A stretch of 64,000 nt of DNA from assembly GCF_018141425.1 (NCBI RefSeq), contig NZ_CP058561.1:3410001-3474000 (forward strand), read 5' to 3'. This stretch comes from Vallitalea guaymasensis (GTDB lineage: Bacteria; Bacillota; Clostridia; Lachnospirales; Vallitaleaceae). This document shows, in pieces, positions 8,829 to 18,469 of this stretch. A program made the position numbers and the translations under genes. Below the pieces are notes generated by a model that made no database searches, was not told the DNA's origin, and worked only from the letters and a program-made list of their open reading frames with translations. The first letter of the stretch is position 1; every line of letters starts with the position of its first letter.

Positions 8829-10127
8829 CTACTTAAATTCTGGGAGCCAATCTCCGTGGGCTTCAATTAAATCATCACACATATTCTTGATATCATCAAT
8901 AGATAATTCACTAGAAGTATGTGGGTCAAGCATGGCTGCGTAATAGATGTAGTCTTTTTTTCTAGTAAGTGCAGCTTCTACTGTCAATTGATGTACACCT
9001 ATATTGGTTTTGTTAAGTGCTGCAAGCTGCATTGGTAGTTCTCCTACATGGCAAGGGATAACTCCGGAGCTATTAACAAGGCAAGGTACTTCGACTACAC
9101 AGTCGGATGGCAGGTTAGGGATTAAACCGGTATTCATGACATTACCACCAATAGTATAAGGAACATTGGTTTCCATTGCTTCCATTATGTATGAACCATA
9201 TTCATTGGAACGTTTATGGCTAAGAGTATTGTCTTTTGTTAGTTCATCCCTTTGTTTTTCCCAGTTGGCTATTTGCTCGACACACCTTCTTGGGTATTCA
9301 TCTAGCGGGATATTATATTTTTCTATAAAATGAGGATATTTGTCTTTAATGAAGTATGGCATATATTCTGCATTATGTTCACTTGATTCTGTTACGTAGT
9401 ATCCAAATTGTTTCATGATTTCTAGACGAACCATGTTATCATGAGGTGTTTCTAGAGCAGCAGCCAACTTCTTGATTTCAGGGTAAAGGTCAACACCATT
9501 ACTAGTAATTTCTAATAACCATGCCATATGATTGATACCTGCTATTTTCCATTGAAGATTTTCTTTTTCCATACCAAGGTCTTTTAATAAATGAGGGACG
9601 CAGGCTTGAACACTGTGGCATAATCCAACTGTTTTGACATCTGTCGCTCTTGACATGGCTAATGTCAGGATTGACATTGGATTAGTATAATTGAGAAGCC
9701 ATGCTTTTGGGCATACTTCTGCCATGTCCTCTGCAAAATCCAACATTACAGGTATTGTTCTAAGTCCTCTGAATATACCACCTATACCAAGGGTATCTCC
9801 TATAGTTTGACGAAGACCATATTTTTTTGGAATCTCGAAATCAGTTACTGTACAAGGTTTGTATCCTCCAACCTGTATGGCATTAACCACATAATTGGCA
9901 TCTCTAAGAGCTTCTTTTCTGTTTTTATAACTTACAATTTCAGCTCTGTCATCATTAATATTCTTATTTAAAGTCTTTAACATGGTTTCTGATTCAGCTA
10001 ATCTTTTTTCATCAATATCATATAGAGCTATATGGGAATCTCTCAAAGCTTCTGACAGCATACAATCTCCTAATACATTTTTAGCGAATACAGTACTTCC
10101 CGCACCTAGAAAAGTTATTTTTGGCAT
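8829..10127 (-). CDS. melA: Glycoside hydrolase family 4 alpha-glycosidase (alpha-galactosidase type)
   Basis: 432 aa, full family length. GH4 enzymes cleave alpha-glycosides by an NAD+- and Mn2+-dependent oxidation-elimination route. The Rossmann start PKITFLGAGSTVFAKNVLGD closely resembles MelA. NYTNPMS and GLCHSVQ carry the conserved Cys and His metal ligands, and AGINHMAW carries the other conserved His. The protein is cytoplasmic. The best fit is alpha-galactosidase; alpha-glucosidase or alpha-galacturonidase in the same family cannot be excluded, so the symbol is tentative. An AraC regulator is transcribed divergently from 10263 and probably controls it. AGGAGG precedes the ATG. Confidence 0.82.
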   Translation of the reverse strand: MPKITFLGAGSTVFAKNVLGDCMLSEALRDSHIALYDIDEKRLAESETMLKTLNKNINDDRAEIVSYKNRKEALRDANYVVNAIQVGGYKPCTVTDFEIPKKYGLRQTIGDTLGIGGIFRGLRTIPVMLDFAEDMAEVCPKAWLLNYTNPMSILTLAMSRATDVKTVGLCHSVQACVPHLLKDLGMEKENLQWKIAGINHMAWLLEITSNGVDLYPEIKKLAAALETPHDNMVRLEIMKQFGYYVTESSEHNAEYMPYFIKDKYPHFIEKYNIPLDEYPRRCVEQIANWEKQRDELTKDNTLSHKRSNEYGSYIMEAMETNVPYTIGGNVMNTGLIPNLPSDCVVEVPCLVNSSGVIPCHVGELPMQLAALNKTNIGVHQLTVEAALTRKKDYIYYAAMLDPHTSSELSIDDIKNMCDDLIEAHGDWLPEFK

Positions 10128-10180
10128 AATAAAACCTCCTATATAATTTATAATAATAATATAGCTGGTTTAAATCATAT

Positions 10181-10219
10181 ATTCTATGGTATAATGTTTT
10201 TATAACATGGTGAAATGTT
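10181..10219 (+). promoter_or_regulatory. Promoter and possible operator for the AraC gene
   Basis: CTATGGTATAAT ends at 10195 as an extended -10 on the + strand. Just downstream AACAT (10204-10208) and ATGTT (10215-10219) form an inverted repeat with a 6-nt gap, a possible regulator site in the divergent GH4/AraC intergenic region. Confidence 0.45.
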
Positions 10220-10262
10220 GTATAGTTGATTAAACATAATAATTCAGAAGAGGTAAAAGATT

Positions 10263-11081
10263 ATGCAATATGATTATGAAGCATATAGTACGGATTTAAT
10301 ATTCTATCATAGTGGAGCAGAGGTGTGTAAGCCTAGTCACTCATACGGACCAGCTATTAGAGATCATTACCTTATACATTTTATAATTAATGGCAAAGGT
10401 ATATATAAGGTTGGTGACAAGATCTATGAGTTAAGTAAGGGTAATGCTTTTCTGATATGTCCAAATGTTATAACATACTACAAAGCTGATAAAGAAAAAC
10501 CTTGGTCGTATATGTGGGTTGGATTCAATGGACAAAAAGCAAAAGATTATCTACAAAAAGCTAATTTGGATAATAAGAATCTAATATTCAACTTTAAAAA
10601 TGATAGCATTCAAGAGATACTTAAGCAATTGAATAACTGCAACCAATTGAGTGTATGTAAGGATTTCAATCTATTAGGATATCTATACTTGCTGTTAGGC
10701 AAGATGATAGAAGAAAGTCTCAACATAGATAATGAAAAGGAAATCAAAAACAACTATGTGGAAGAAGCTATCATATATATAAAAGCTAATTATTCGAGAA
10801 ACATAACTATTATAGATATTGCAAAATATCTTTCTCTTAACAGAAGTTATTTATATATTCTATTTCAACAGCAGTTACGTACATCACCACAACAATACCT
10901 GATTGAGTATAGAATAAATAAAGCTTGCGAGTTAATGGAATCAACAAGGCTGACTATTTCACAAATATCTAGATCGGTAGGATATAATGATCCTCTTATG
11001 TTTTCTAAAATATTTAAAAAATATAAAGGACTATCACCAAAATATTACAGAAATTCCATACAAATAAGTGAAAAAAAATAG
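10263..11081 (+). CDS. AraC-family transcriptional regulator
   Basis: 272 aa. The N-terminal about 150 residues form a cupin-like AraC ligand domain (IINGKGIYKVGDKIYELSKG, then FLICPNVITYYKAD), the part that usually binds a sugar. The C-terminal about 100 residues hold two helix-turn-helix units: ITIIDIAKYLSLNRSYLYIL and ISQISRSVGYNDPLMFSKIF, ending KKYKGLSPKYYR, the family signature. It is divergent from the GH4 alpha-glycosidase with a 135-nt shared intergenic region, so it most likely activates that gene in response to an alpha-galactoside or similar sugar. The specific ligand is inference. Confidence 0.9.
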   Translation: MQYDYEAYSTDLIFYHSGAEVCKPSHSYGPAIRDHYLIHFIINGKGIYKVGDKIYELSKGNAFLICPNVITYYKADKEKPWSYMWVGFNGQKAKDYLQKANLDNKNLIFNFKNDSIQEILKQLNNCNQLSVCKDFNLLGYLYLLLGKMIEESLNIDNEKEIKNNYVEEAIIYIKANYSRNITIIDIAKYLSLNRSYLYILFQQQLRTSPQQYLIEYRINKACELMESTRLTISQISRSVGYNDPLMFSKIFKKYKGLSPKYYRNSIQISEKK

Positions 11082-11174
11082 AATCTTAAAAAATATTAAA
11101 GATTTACTGTTAAGTATTAATAAGTAGTTGCCGATATATCATAAGGAGTTTTTTAATTTAATTTTGTACAAATA

Positions 11175-11204
11175 TTGATTTTAATGTAGAAAAAGTTATA
11201 TAAT
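11175..11204 (+). promoter_or_regulatory. Probable sigma-A promoter for the FapA-like operon
   Basis: TTGATT (11175-11180), an 18-nt spacer, then TATAAT (11199-11204). Confidence 0.55.
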
Positions 11205-11239
11205 ATGGTTAAAAATAGTAAACGATGGGGTGGATTAAT

Positions 11240-12835
11240 TTGTTCAGTAATGTGATATATTCTAACGAATACTTGGAGTTAATAGAAGAAGAGGAACAAT
11301 ATTATGTGAGAGTTTTCGAAAAGGGATATAACTTGAATGATTTTAATAATATCATGTTACAATATCCCCGTATTAATCTTACCTGCTTTTCTGCTCTTAC
11401 TTCTGCAATTGCATTGGCATCTGGTAAAATAATAAAAATCGGCATAAAAAAACCATTAGTAGAGCTATCAGTAAGTAAAGATAGGTTAAAAGGTTATGTA
11501 ACACTCAATATGACAACCGAAGAATTCGATAGTAGGGATAAATCTGAATTGGTTGAGATAGTCATGCAAGCTATACAGCATTCCAATATAGTATATGGTA
11601 TCGATGTACATGATATAGTTAATATCATTCAGCCATTGAAAAAAATTCAGATAGCTGAGGGAGTGCTTCCAACAAGAGGTAATGATGCAGAAATAAAATT
11701 ATATAAAATTGAAGAAGTAAGACCACAAATGGTCGAAAATGAAGCTGTTAACCATTATGAACTTAATTTGATAAATAAAGTAGAAAAAGGTACTTGGCTT
11801 GGTGAAAGGATAGAACCAAAAGAAGGGGTTCCAGGTAAAACAGTATGGGGAGAAATAATACCAGCTCAACCAGGTAGACAAGTTAACCTAGAATATGATA
11901 AGAAAACAGTAACAGAGAGATACGATGCCAAACAAGATAAAACAATTCTATATGCCAAACGAACAGGTGCGGTCATATATCAAAATAACATCATAGGTGT
12001 ATGTAATTGTTTAGAAATAGATGGTAATGTTTCATTCAAAACAGGTAATATTGATTTTGATGGATTTGTTGATATCAAGAATTCCATAGAGGATAATTTT
12101 ATCGTTAAAGCAGACCATGACATCCAAGTAATGGGAGATATGGGTGTAGGTAGTGTTGATACTATAGAAAGTAGAGATGGCAGTATCTACATTAGAGGTG
12201 GAATTGCAGGCAAGAACAAAGCTAAGATTATTTGTAATGGAGATTTGTATACCAAATTCGCATCAGAATGCACTATCGTATGTGATGGAACAGTAAATAT
12301 CGGTTCCTATGCAATTAACTGCAATATAAAAGCAAAAGAAGTTAAACTTGAATCCTATAAAAGCAGAATCATAGGCGGAAACATTGAAGCTAGCATAAAG
12401 GTTCAAGCTGGTGAAATAGGTAATAGAACTGAATCCTATACCAAAATAACTGTAACAGGCTTTGAGAGAAATAAGATAAAGGAAGAATACGACACAATTA
12501 TCTTGACAATCAAAAAAGTAAAAGAAAAGATATCACTATTGAAACAAAAGCTATCAATCTATTCAGCTGCTAACTTAAGCGATTCCCAAAAGGCTGATTT
12601 TGATAAACTGAATGATGAATTTGAGTATTATAGGGATAGTTTGAAAAAATTATATAACAAGCAGAAAAAATATGTTTCTTACTTGCATGCAAAAGGTGAA
12701 GGAGAAGTAAAAGTAACTAATTGCCTATATCCTAATGTATCAATAAGTATAAAATCATGCAATACTCACTGTAGCAAATTTTTGAATACACCAACAACAT
12801 TCTATGTATTAAATAAAGAACTTATCAAGGCATAA
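11240..12835 (+). CDS. FapA/DUF342 family protein (flagellar assembly protein A-like)
   Basis: 531 aa from the proposed TTG start at 11240. The in-frame ATG at 11225 has no ribosome binding site, and GGGGTGG (11227-11233) sits 6 nt before the TTG. Family hallmarks are the segment PTRGNDAEI, the region ending GKTVWGEIIPAQPGR, and a long right-handed beta-helix with repeated strands (GNVSFKTGNIDFDGFVDIKN, GDMGVGSVDTIESRDGSIYI, ICNGDLYTKFASECTI). About residues 400-460 form a coiled coil. Members are polar-growth or flagellar-associated or simply polymer-forming; function is poorly defined. It heads a likely operon with a GAF protein, a TPR protein and trxB. No flagellar genes are in the window. 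Confidence 0.8.
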   Translation: MFSNVIYSNEYLELIEEEEQYYVRVFEKGYNLNDFNNIMLQYPRINLTCFSALTSAIALASGKIIKIGIKKPLVELSVSKDRLKGYVTLNMTTEEFDSRDKSELVEIVMQAIQHSNIVYGIDVHDIVNIIQPLKKIQIAEGVLPTRGNDAEIKLYKIEEVRPQMVENEAVNHYELNLINKVEKGTWLGERIEPKEGVPGKTVWGEIIPAQPGRQVNLEYDKKTVTERYDAKQDKTILYAKRTGAVIYQNNIIGVCNCLEIDGNVSFKTGNIDFDGFVDIKNSIEDNFIVKADHDIQVMGDMGVGSVDTIESRDGSIYIRGGIAGKNKAKIICNGDLYTKFASECTIVCDGTVNIGSYAINCNIKAKEVKLESYKSRIIGGNIEASIKVQAGEIGNRTESYTKITVTGFERNKIKEEYDTIILTIKKVKEKISLLKQKLSIYSAANLSDSQKADFDKLNDEFEYYRDSLKKLYNKQKKYVSYLHAKGEGEVKVTNCLYPNVSISIKSCNTHCSKFLNTPTTFYVLNKELIKA

Positions 12836-12878
12836 ATTAGACGTGCCTTTATATTGATCAGGAAGAAGGTACCCAAAT

Positions 12879-14801
12879 ATGGCTTACGAACAAATGCTGT
12901 ATAATATCCTTGAGCACCATAGGAAAAATGAAGATATAAGTAAAAAGGTATATAGATATACAGGCTTAATACATGCTATTGAATTTTTTTCTCAGAAATT
13001 TAATTTAGACCACATAGAAAAATACATTTTTGAATTTACTAATGAACTATTATTACCTAATCAAATAGCTGTATTTATCAGAAAAAACCATGAATACAAG
13101 CTGATGCAGGTTAATGGATACGACAAAGAGCAATATACTATTAAATATAATGAATCTTTTGATGAGATAATTAAATATAACAGCGGATTACTAAGACAAA
13201 ATAATCTGAAGACATATTTTTCAAAAGACATATTTAGTGATTTTGAGTGCAATTTTATTATGCCACTAATTATGGATTGTGAATTATATGGATTTATATT
13301 TGTTAATAGAAATAATGAAGAGTTTTTAGAGGATGATGAGATTATTGCTAATGCTCTGATGAACCTGTTCTCTACATCATTGTCTAACTATAAATATTTC
13401 AAAGAATTAGAGAATGTGAGTAAACAGCTGAATGAAAAATTATTCAGCCTATTTGCGATTAATCATTCATCAAAGGCTTTATTAAGTAGCTTGGATCTAG
13501 GTGCTTTATACAGATTGTCCATTAGTGCTTTTGCAGAACTTACACAAAGTAGTTTCACTACTTTTTTCTTATATGATTCTATTAGCAATAGTTATAAATT
13601 AATGAGTTTGAAGGATGTATATAACTCAAGTTCAGTTATGTTCATCAATCTATATCCTACTAAATCAATAAAAGATACTAAGATCAGGATTCTAACTGAT
13701 ATGAGTAATGAATCACAGCGAAATCAGTTTTATGACTTATTTGAAGACTCACGAGAGATATTGAAAGATGTTAAAATCAGTTATGTGGTATCGCTGTTGA
13801 AGAAAAACAGATTGGTTGGATTTGTTACATTAGGACCAAAAGTCAATGGTAACCAATATGAAAATAGTGTATTTGAATTAATTGAAAGCTTGGCTTCATC
13901 TACCTATATAGCAATAAACAACGCCAAGAATTTTCAGAAGACCAATATGCAGAAGGAAATCATCAATAATAAATTAACTAGATTGGTAAAACTGAATGAG
14001 TTAATGAAGAATATTAATATAGCTGGTAATATGGAGCAACTGATAGATCTGACTTTAAGTACTCTCAGCGTCTTTTTCGGAGTCACAAGTGGCTTCATAG
14101 GATTATATGATAATGATAAAGACGGAATTAATATTACCAGGTCAATAAATATAGACGGTAATTTAACACATATACCCTTACAAGACGAGCTGTTGCCTCT
14201 AAAATTAGGGGAAAAGATAATATTGAATAGTGAAGCTGATGTAGAAAATACATTTGCTCCTGAAATAGTTGAATGCTTTAATGATACATATAGTGGAGCC
14301 TTATTCGTGCCAATATTTGTCGATGAGAATGAGTTGAAACTTTTGGGTGTTATTGGTATACTAGCTATTAAGGATAAGATTTTAGGAGACGAAGAGAATA
14401 TTATTACTTTAGAATCTATCGCTAATCATATCGCACCTATCATGTATCAGTTTATATCACTCAGTAAGATAATAGATCAGTATAGACCTGACTATCAAGC
14501 AGTGTTTTTAAATGATTTGAAACAAGATGTGATTGAAGCAGAAGAGTTCTATCTAGAATTAAAGATTATACATATAGAAGTTGGTGTAAATTTTACATTC
14601 ACAAGAATAAACACTGATAAATTACGAAAACAGTTTGAAAAAGTATATCCCGTAGATAACATGAATATTTTTGTTATTAGTTTTGATAAAGAACCTGTAA
14701 ATGATATTATAAGTATACTTGGTGAGAATATTAGTTGTAAACAATATGACTATGGTAAGGATTTTAACTCGTTTGAAGAATTTGTTTCAATTTATTCATA
14801 A
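12879..14801 (+). CDS. Multi-GAF domain protein
   Basis: 640 aa, without transmembrane segments or an output domain that I recognise. About three GAF-like repeats are seen (roughly residues 25-170, 190-350 and 370-530), with typical endings such as MDCELYGFIFVNRNNEEFLE, KKNRLVGFVTLGPKVNG and LLGVIGILAIKDKILGDEE. The last about 110 residues are a separate alpha/beta segment I cannot place. GAF domains bind small ligands (cyclic nucleotides, haem, amino acids) or dimerise. With no kinase, GGDEF or HTH domain, this is probably an adaptor or ligand sensor for its operon partners. The start follows AGGAAGAAGG. It lies 43 nt after the FapA-like gene and 66 nt before the TPR gene. Confidence 0.7.
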   Translation: MAYEQMLYNILEHHRKNEDISKKVYRYTGLIHAIEFFSQKFNLDHIEKYIFEFTNELLLPNQIAVFIRKNHEYKLMQVNGYDKEQYTIKYNESFDEIIKYNSGLLRQNNLKTYFSKDIFSDFECNFIMPLIMDCELYGFIFVNRNNEEFLEDDEIIANALMNLFSTSLSNYKYFKELENVSKQLNEKLFSLFAINHSSKALLSSLDLGALYRLSISAFAELTQSSFTTFFLYDSISNSYKLMSLKDVYNSSSVMFINLYPTKSIKDTKIRILTDMSNESQRNQFYDLFEDSREILKDVKISYVVSLLKKNRLVGFVTLGPKVNGNQYENSVFELIESLASSTYIAINNAKNFQKTNMQKEIINNKLTRLVKLNELMKNINIAGNMEQLIDLTLSTLSVFFGVTSGFIGLYDNDKDGINITRSINIDGNLTHIPLQDELLPLKLGEKIILNSEADVENTFAPEIVECFNDTYSGALFVPIFVDENELKLLGVIGILAIKDKILGDEENIITLESIANHIAPIMYQFISLSKIIDQYRPDYQAVFLNDLKQDVIEAEEFYLELKIIHIEVGVNFTFTRINTDKLRKQFEKVYPVDNMNIFVISFDKEPVNDIISILGENISCKQYDYGKDFNSFEEFVSIYS

Positions 14802-14867
14802 TGTATAGGTATAAACCGCCCATATCCTAAAATACTTTACATAAACATGATACGAAAGAGAGAAATT

Positions 14868-15797
14868 ATGAAAAAATATCATATAGACAATTTTATCATT
14901 TTAGGGAAAAAATATTATGAAGAAGATAATTTACTAAAAGCATTATATTATTTTAATAAAGCTTATGATTATGGTAAAAATAATGATACCGAGTTATTAT
15001 TAGATATTGCTATCATATATGATGAGTTAGATGACTATGATAATGCACTAAGAGTATACAAGGAAGTTCTAGCCAATGACGATTCAGAGGCAAGAGCATA
15101 CTATGGTATTGCAATCCTACATGACCATAAGGATAATTTTGAAGAAGCAATACCCTATTATAAAAAAGCTATAGAATGTGATCCATATTATTCAAAAGCC
15201 TATTTTTTTCTTGCTTATGCGTATGATTATTTAGGTGAAGTAGAAAAAGCAATTGAGAATTACAATAATGTGCTAGAAATTAATCCATATGATTTTTGGG
15301 CATGCATTAACTTAGGTTCTATCTATGAGCAGAGAGATGAAATCGACAAAGCTCTCAAATTAATGAAAAAAGCTCTGGATATTGATAACAGGCATTACAT
15401 GGTATTATTCAACATGGGTGTACTCATGTCCAAACAAAATAAAATTAATCAGGCTAAAAAATATTACGAACAAGCTATAAAGTATAATAAGAACTATCCA
15501 TACTCTTACTTGAATCTGGGTGTTCTCCATAGAGATGAAGAAGAATACAGGGAAGCAATCGTAGTATTCACTGATGGAATTAATAATAATGAAGATTCAG
15601 TTTTCCTATACTATAATAGAGCTTGTTGTTATATGAAATTAGAGCTAATTGATAATGCTGAAAAAGATATACTGGATGTACTTAGGCTACATCCTAAGAT
15701 GGCAGAATATGTTCAAAATGATAGAGACTTACAAAGTCTCATCAATTATTCTGCGTCCATAAGATGTATGTTAGAAAAAAGCGACGCTATTGTTTGA
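14868..15797 (+). CDS. Tetratricopeptide-repeat protein
   Basis: 309 aa from ATG 14868, preferred over ATG 14847 because GAGAGA lies just before it. Almost the whole protein is tandem 34-residue TPR units (about eight) with the W/L-G-Y-A-F-A-P pattern, for example LLKALYYFNKAYDYGKNN, AYYGIAILHDHKDNFEEAIP and ACINLGSIYEQRDEIDKALK. TPR solenoids are protein-binding scaffolds. No signal peptide or catalytic domain is visible, so a cytoplasmic adaptor role in the FapA-GAF-TPR-trxB cluster is likely. The partner is unknown. Confidence 0.82.
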   Translation: MKKYHIDNFIILGKKYYEEDNLLKALYYFNKAYDYGKNNDTELLLDIAIIYDELDDYDNALRVYKEVLANDDSEARAYYGIAILHDHKDNFEEAIPYYKKAIECDPYYSKAYFFLAYAYDYLGEVEKAIENYNNVLEINPYDFWACINLGSIYEQRDEIDKALKLMKKALDIDNRHYMVLFNMGVLMSKQNKINQAKKYYEQAIKYNKNYPYSYLNLGVLHRDEEEYREAIVVFTDGINNNEDSVFLYYNRACCYMKLELIDNAEKDILDVLRLHPKMAEYVQNDRDLQSLINYSASIRCMLEKSDAIV

Positions 15798-15827
15798 AAA
15801 AGTTTATTTACTTAAGGAGTGATTTTA

Positions 15828-16754
15828 ATGACAGAAATATATGATTTGATAATAATAGGATCTGGTCCTGCAGGTATGGCTGCAGCCATCTATGCTCAGA
15901 GAGCAATGTTAAAAACTATGGTACTAGAAAAAGATGTTCCAGGCGGTCAAGTAATCAACACCTACGAAGTTGATAACTATCCAGGAATCCCAGATATTAC
16001 AGGATTCGAGCTAAGTACTAAAATGAGAGAACATGCTGAAAAATTAGGCATAGAAATAAAATCAGAAGAGGTAGTCGATCTCTTGCTAGACCAAACAGTA
16101 AAAGTAGTCAAGACAACTGGCAGCGAATACCAATCAAAAGCTATAATCATGGCTACTGGTGCTAGATGGAAAAAACTAGGTGTAAAAGGTGAAAAAGAAC
16201 TTACCGGAAGAGGTGTATCCTATTGCGCTACTTGCGATGGTGCTTTCTTCAGAAACATGGAAGTTGCCGTAGTAGGCGGTGGAGATGTAGCTGTAGAAGA
16301 CGCAATCTTTCTAGCTAGAATGTGTAAAAAAGTATACCTCATACACAGAAGAGACGAACTAAGAGCAGTAAAAATATTACAAGACAGTTTACTGAAACAT
16401 GACGAAGATAAAATAAAAATACTATGGAACACAGAACTAAAAGAAGTAATCGGCAAAGACCAAGTAGAAAAAATTTCAATTATCAACAATAAAACAAAAG
16501 AAGAATCCATCCTAGACATTGATGGCCTATTCATTGGAATCGGTACAGACCCTAACTCACAACTTATCCAAGACAAAGTAAAATGTGACGAAAAAGGCTA
16601 TGTATTAACCGATGACTCTTGCCAAACAAGTGTAAAAGGTGTATACGCCGCCGGAGACATTAGACAAAAAACCCTAAGACAAATTATCACAGCCGCAGCC
16701 GACGGAGCCACATCCGTTTACGCCGCCGAAAGATACATCCTAGAAAATTTCTAA
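15828..16754 (+). CDS. trxB: Thioredoxin-disulfide reductase
   Basis: 308 aa, the normal length of low-Mr thioredoxin reductase, an FAD/NADPH enzyme that reduces thioredoxin. GSGPAGMAAAIYAQRA is the FAD-binding motif. The redox centre CATC is at residues 133-136, and GGGDVAVEDA is the NADPH-site Rossmann motif. The C-terminus AAGDIRQKTLRQIITAAADG is the second FAD motif. AAGGAG (15814-15819) decides for ATG 15828 rather than GTG 15819. It follows the TPR gene by 30 nt and may be co-transcribed with it. A neighbouring thioredoxin gene is not present. Confidence 0.95.
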   Translation: MTEIYDLIIIGSGPAGMAAAIYAQRAMLKTMVLEKDVPGGQVINTYEVDNYPGIPDITGFELSTKMREHAEKLGIEIKSEEVVDLLLDQTVKVVKTTGSEYQSKAIIMATGARWKKLGVKGEKELTGRGVSYCATCDGAFFRNMEVAVVGGGDVAVEDAIFLARMCKKVYLIHRRDELRAVKILQDSLLKHDEDKIKILWNTELKEVIGKDQVEKISIINNKTKEESILDIDGLFIGIGTDPNSQLIQDKVKCDEKGYVLTDDSCQTSVKGVYAAGDIRQKTLRQIITAAADGATSVYAAERYILENF

Positions 16755-16840
16755 AAATAATGTTAACTCTGTAATAGATTAAAAAATATATTCGCTATAG
16801 TTATGCTCTTTACAACTTAAGCGTGGTAAGATTAATAAAT

Positions 16841-16944
16841 AAACCATATACAGTGATATAACGACCTTTTACGGCTTGTTGCCATACCTCTAAACCAGAT
16901 AAAAGCAACAAACGTAATGAGAGTGATATCACTGTATATGGTTT
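16841..16944. repeat. Large nested palindrome; copy 2 of a small dispersed repeat
   Basis: A perfect 19-bp inverted repeat (16841-16859 with 16926-16944; arm starts AAACCATATACAG) encloses a second stem TTGTTGC (16876-16882) / GCAACAA (16905-16911). The left part matches the reverse complement of 7810-7846. It has no T-tract and lies in the 330-nt gap between convergent trxB and the NlpC gene, which otherwise holds only the terminator at 16987. Confidence 0.75.
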
Positions 16945-16986
16945 TACTATAACTACCGTTGTCCATTTTTAAAATATGATAGCATA

Positions 16987-17013
16987 AAGGGGACTGCAAT
17001 AAACAGTCCCCTT
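16987..17013. terminator. Terminator-like hairpin between trxB and the NlpC gene
   Basis: A perfect 10-bp stem AAGGGGACTG / CAGTCCCCTT with a 7-nt loop lies between convergent genes. The T-tract is poor on both strands, so termination strength is uncertain. Confidence 0.6.
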
Positions 17014-17084
17014 ATACCATTATGTATTGTGTTACCACTTACATAATATAAAGAATATTTTTTATGAAAAAGCAAGGCTTTAAG

Positions 17085-18179
17085 CTATTTAATAACTCTA
17101 GAGGCACCTATATAAGGTAAAAGTCTTGAATCACCTAAAGTATTAATGATAATTCCAGTTTTTCTGTTGTTTGCATGGATAACCTGATTATTACCAATAT
17201 ATAAAGCTACATGGGATATTCTGTTTCTATATCCAAAGAATACAAGGTCGCCAGGTAATAAATCATTTTTTGACACTCTATACCCGTTATTAATTTGTGA
17301 TCTGGAAGTTCTACTTATACTTATACCAAATTTTTTCATTACTTGTTGTGTGAAACCAGAACAATCCACACCTTTTGTTAAACTATTGCCACCCCATACA
17401 TAAGGGTTGCCTAAAAATTGTTTTGCATAACTAACTACTTGTTGTCTTAAGCTTGAAGAATCTGTAATGGTCTTCTCATCAGAAATAACTACATAATCTT
17501 TATATATATAACCAGTAGACCCGTTTGGTATCTTAATAGAAACCCATTCCTCTGATTCGCTTAATACTTCAAAAGTATTATTGCGATAGACTTTACCTAT
17601 CTTTTTAGAACTGATAGATGGTTGTTGTCTAACATTAAGTATATTTGTGTTTACAGTAGCAACTTTTTTTGATGCCTTTTCTGTAGTATCTTGTGATGTG
17701 GATAAGGATTTTGAATCTGAAGATTTAGTTTCAGATAAACTATTTTTATACATATATCCTTTACCCTTTGTTGTACTAACATAGAACCAATCTCCAGTTT
17801 GGTATTCTATGCTGACTAGTTGTCCTTTATCAATAGTTGCTAACACATTACCTAATAGATTTGGTGAGTTTCTAAGTTCAGCTTTAGTTGTTACAACTTT
17901 TGAATTGCTGGAATTCTCAATGTTAACGTAATTGCTATGTACATATGCATTGCTTAACAAATCAAGATCAATTTTAAACCAGTTATCACTTGTAGAAATG
18001 ATTTCCAGTTTTTCACCCAAATGAACATGATCAACTATAGAACTGGTGGTACTAGGGCCACTTCTAACGTTAAGATTCTTTACATTAACAACACCTATGG
18101 TAGCAGCGTTAACGTTAAGTGTTAAAACTAATCCTCCTAATATACCTAGAGTAACTTGCTTGATACCTCGCCTTTTCAT
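17085..18179 (-). CDS. Secreted NlpC/P60 peptidoglycan hydrolase with three SH3b domains
   Basis: 364 aa. The N-terminus MKRRGIKQVTLGILGGLVLT plus the following residues to about VNAA is a Sec signal peptide. Three bacterial SH3 domains follow (about 27-85, 92-150 and 172-232; each has a pattern like LNVRSGPSTTSS, LRNSPN or LNVRQQPSISSK), which anchor the enzyme to the wall. The C-terminal NlpC/P60 domain starts near residue 245 and has the catalytic Cys in VDCSGF, the His in ISHVALYIG and the third polar residue in VIHANN. Such enzymes cleave D-Glu-(meso)DAP or related peptide bonds during growth or cell separation. Monocistronic, with hairpins on either side. Confidence 0.92.
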   Translation of the reverse strand: MKRRGIKQVTLGILGGLVLTLNVNAATIGVVNVKNLNVRSGPSTTSSIVDHVHLGEKLEIISTSDNWFKIDLDLLSNAYVHSNYVNIENSSNSKVVTTKAELRNSPNLLGNVLATIDKGQLVSIEYQTGDWFYVSTTKGKGYMYKNSLSETKSSDSKSLSTSQDTTEKASKKVATVNTNILNVRQQPSISSKKIGKVYRNNTFEVLSESEEWVSIKIPNGSTGYIYKDYVVISDEKTITDSSSLRQQVVSYAKQFLGNPYVWGGNSLTKGVDCSGFTQQVMKKFGISISRTSRSQINNGYRVSKNDLLPGDLVFFGYRNRISHVALYIGNNQVIHANNRKTGIIINTLGDSRLLPYIGASRVIK

Positions 18180-18430
18180 AATTAAACCTCCTAATGCTAC
18201 TGTTATTATTTGTAAATACTAAGGAAAAATATTCTAAAAAAATAGTTGTTACAAAAATGTTAACTAATTATTACATGATTATTATAACCTTAATTAAGAA
18301 TAAATGCAATAGTTTGCTTTGATTACCAGTAATTTCCTTAAAAAGCATTGAATTCAAGCATAAATACTAATAAAATGATAAGCATAGAATTAATAATTAA
18401 TTAACAAATATTTAATAAATATGAAAGGGC

Positions 18431-18460
18431 AAAAAAAGAGCTGCTTATAAAAGTCAGCTC
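18431..18460 (-). terminator. Rho-independent terminator of upp
   Basis: On the minus strand GAGCTG(A) and (G)CAGCTC form the stem and a run of seven T (plus-strand A 18431-18437) follows. It lies 10 nt after the upp stop. The rest of the 18180-18469 gap is AT-rich, with no gene seen. Confidence 0.85.
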
Positions 18461-18469
18461 AAGTTATTA

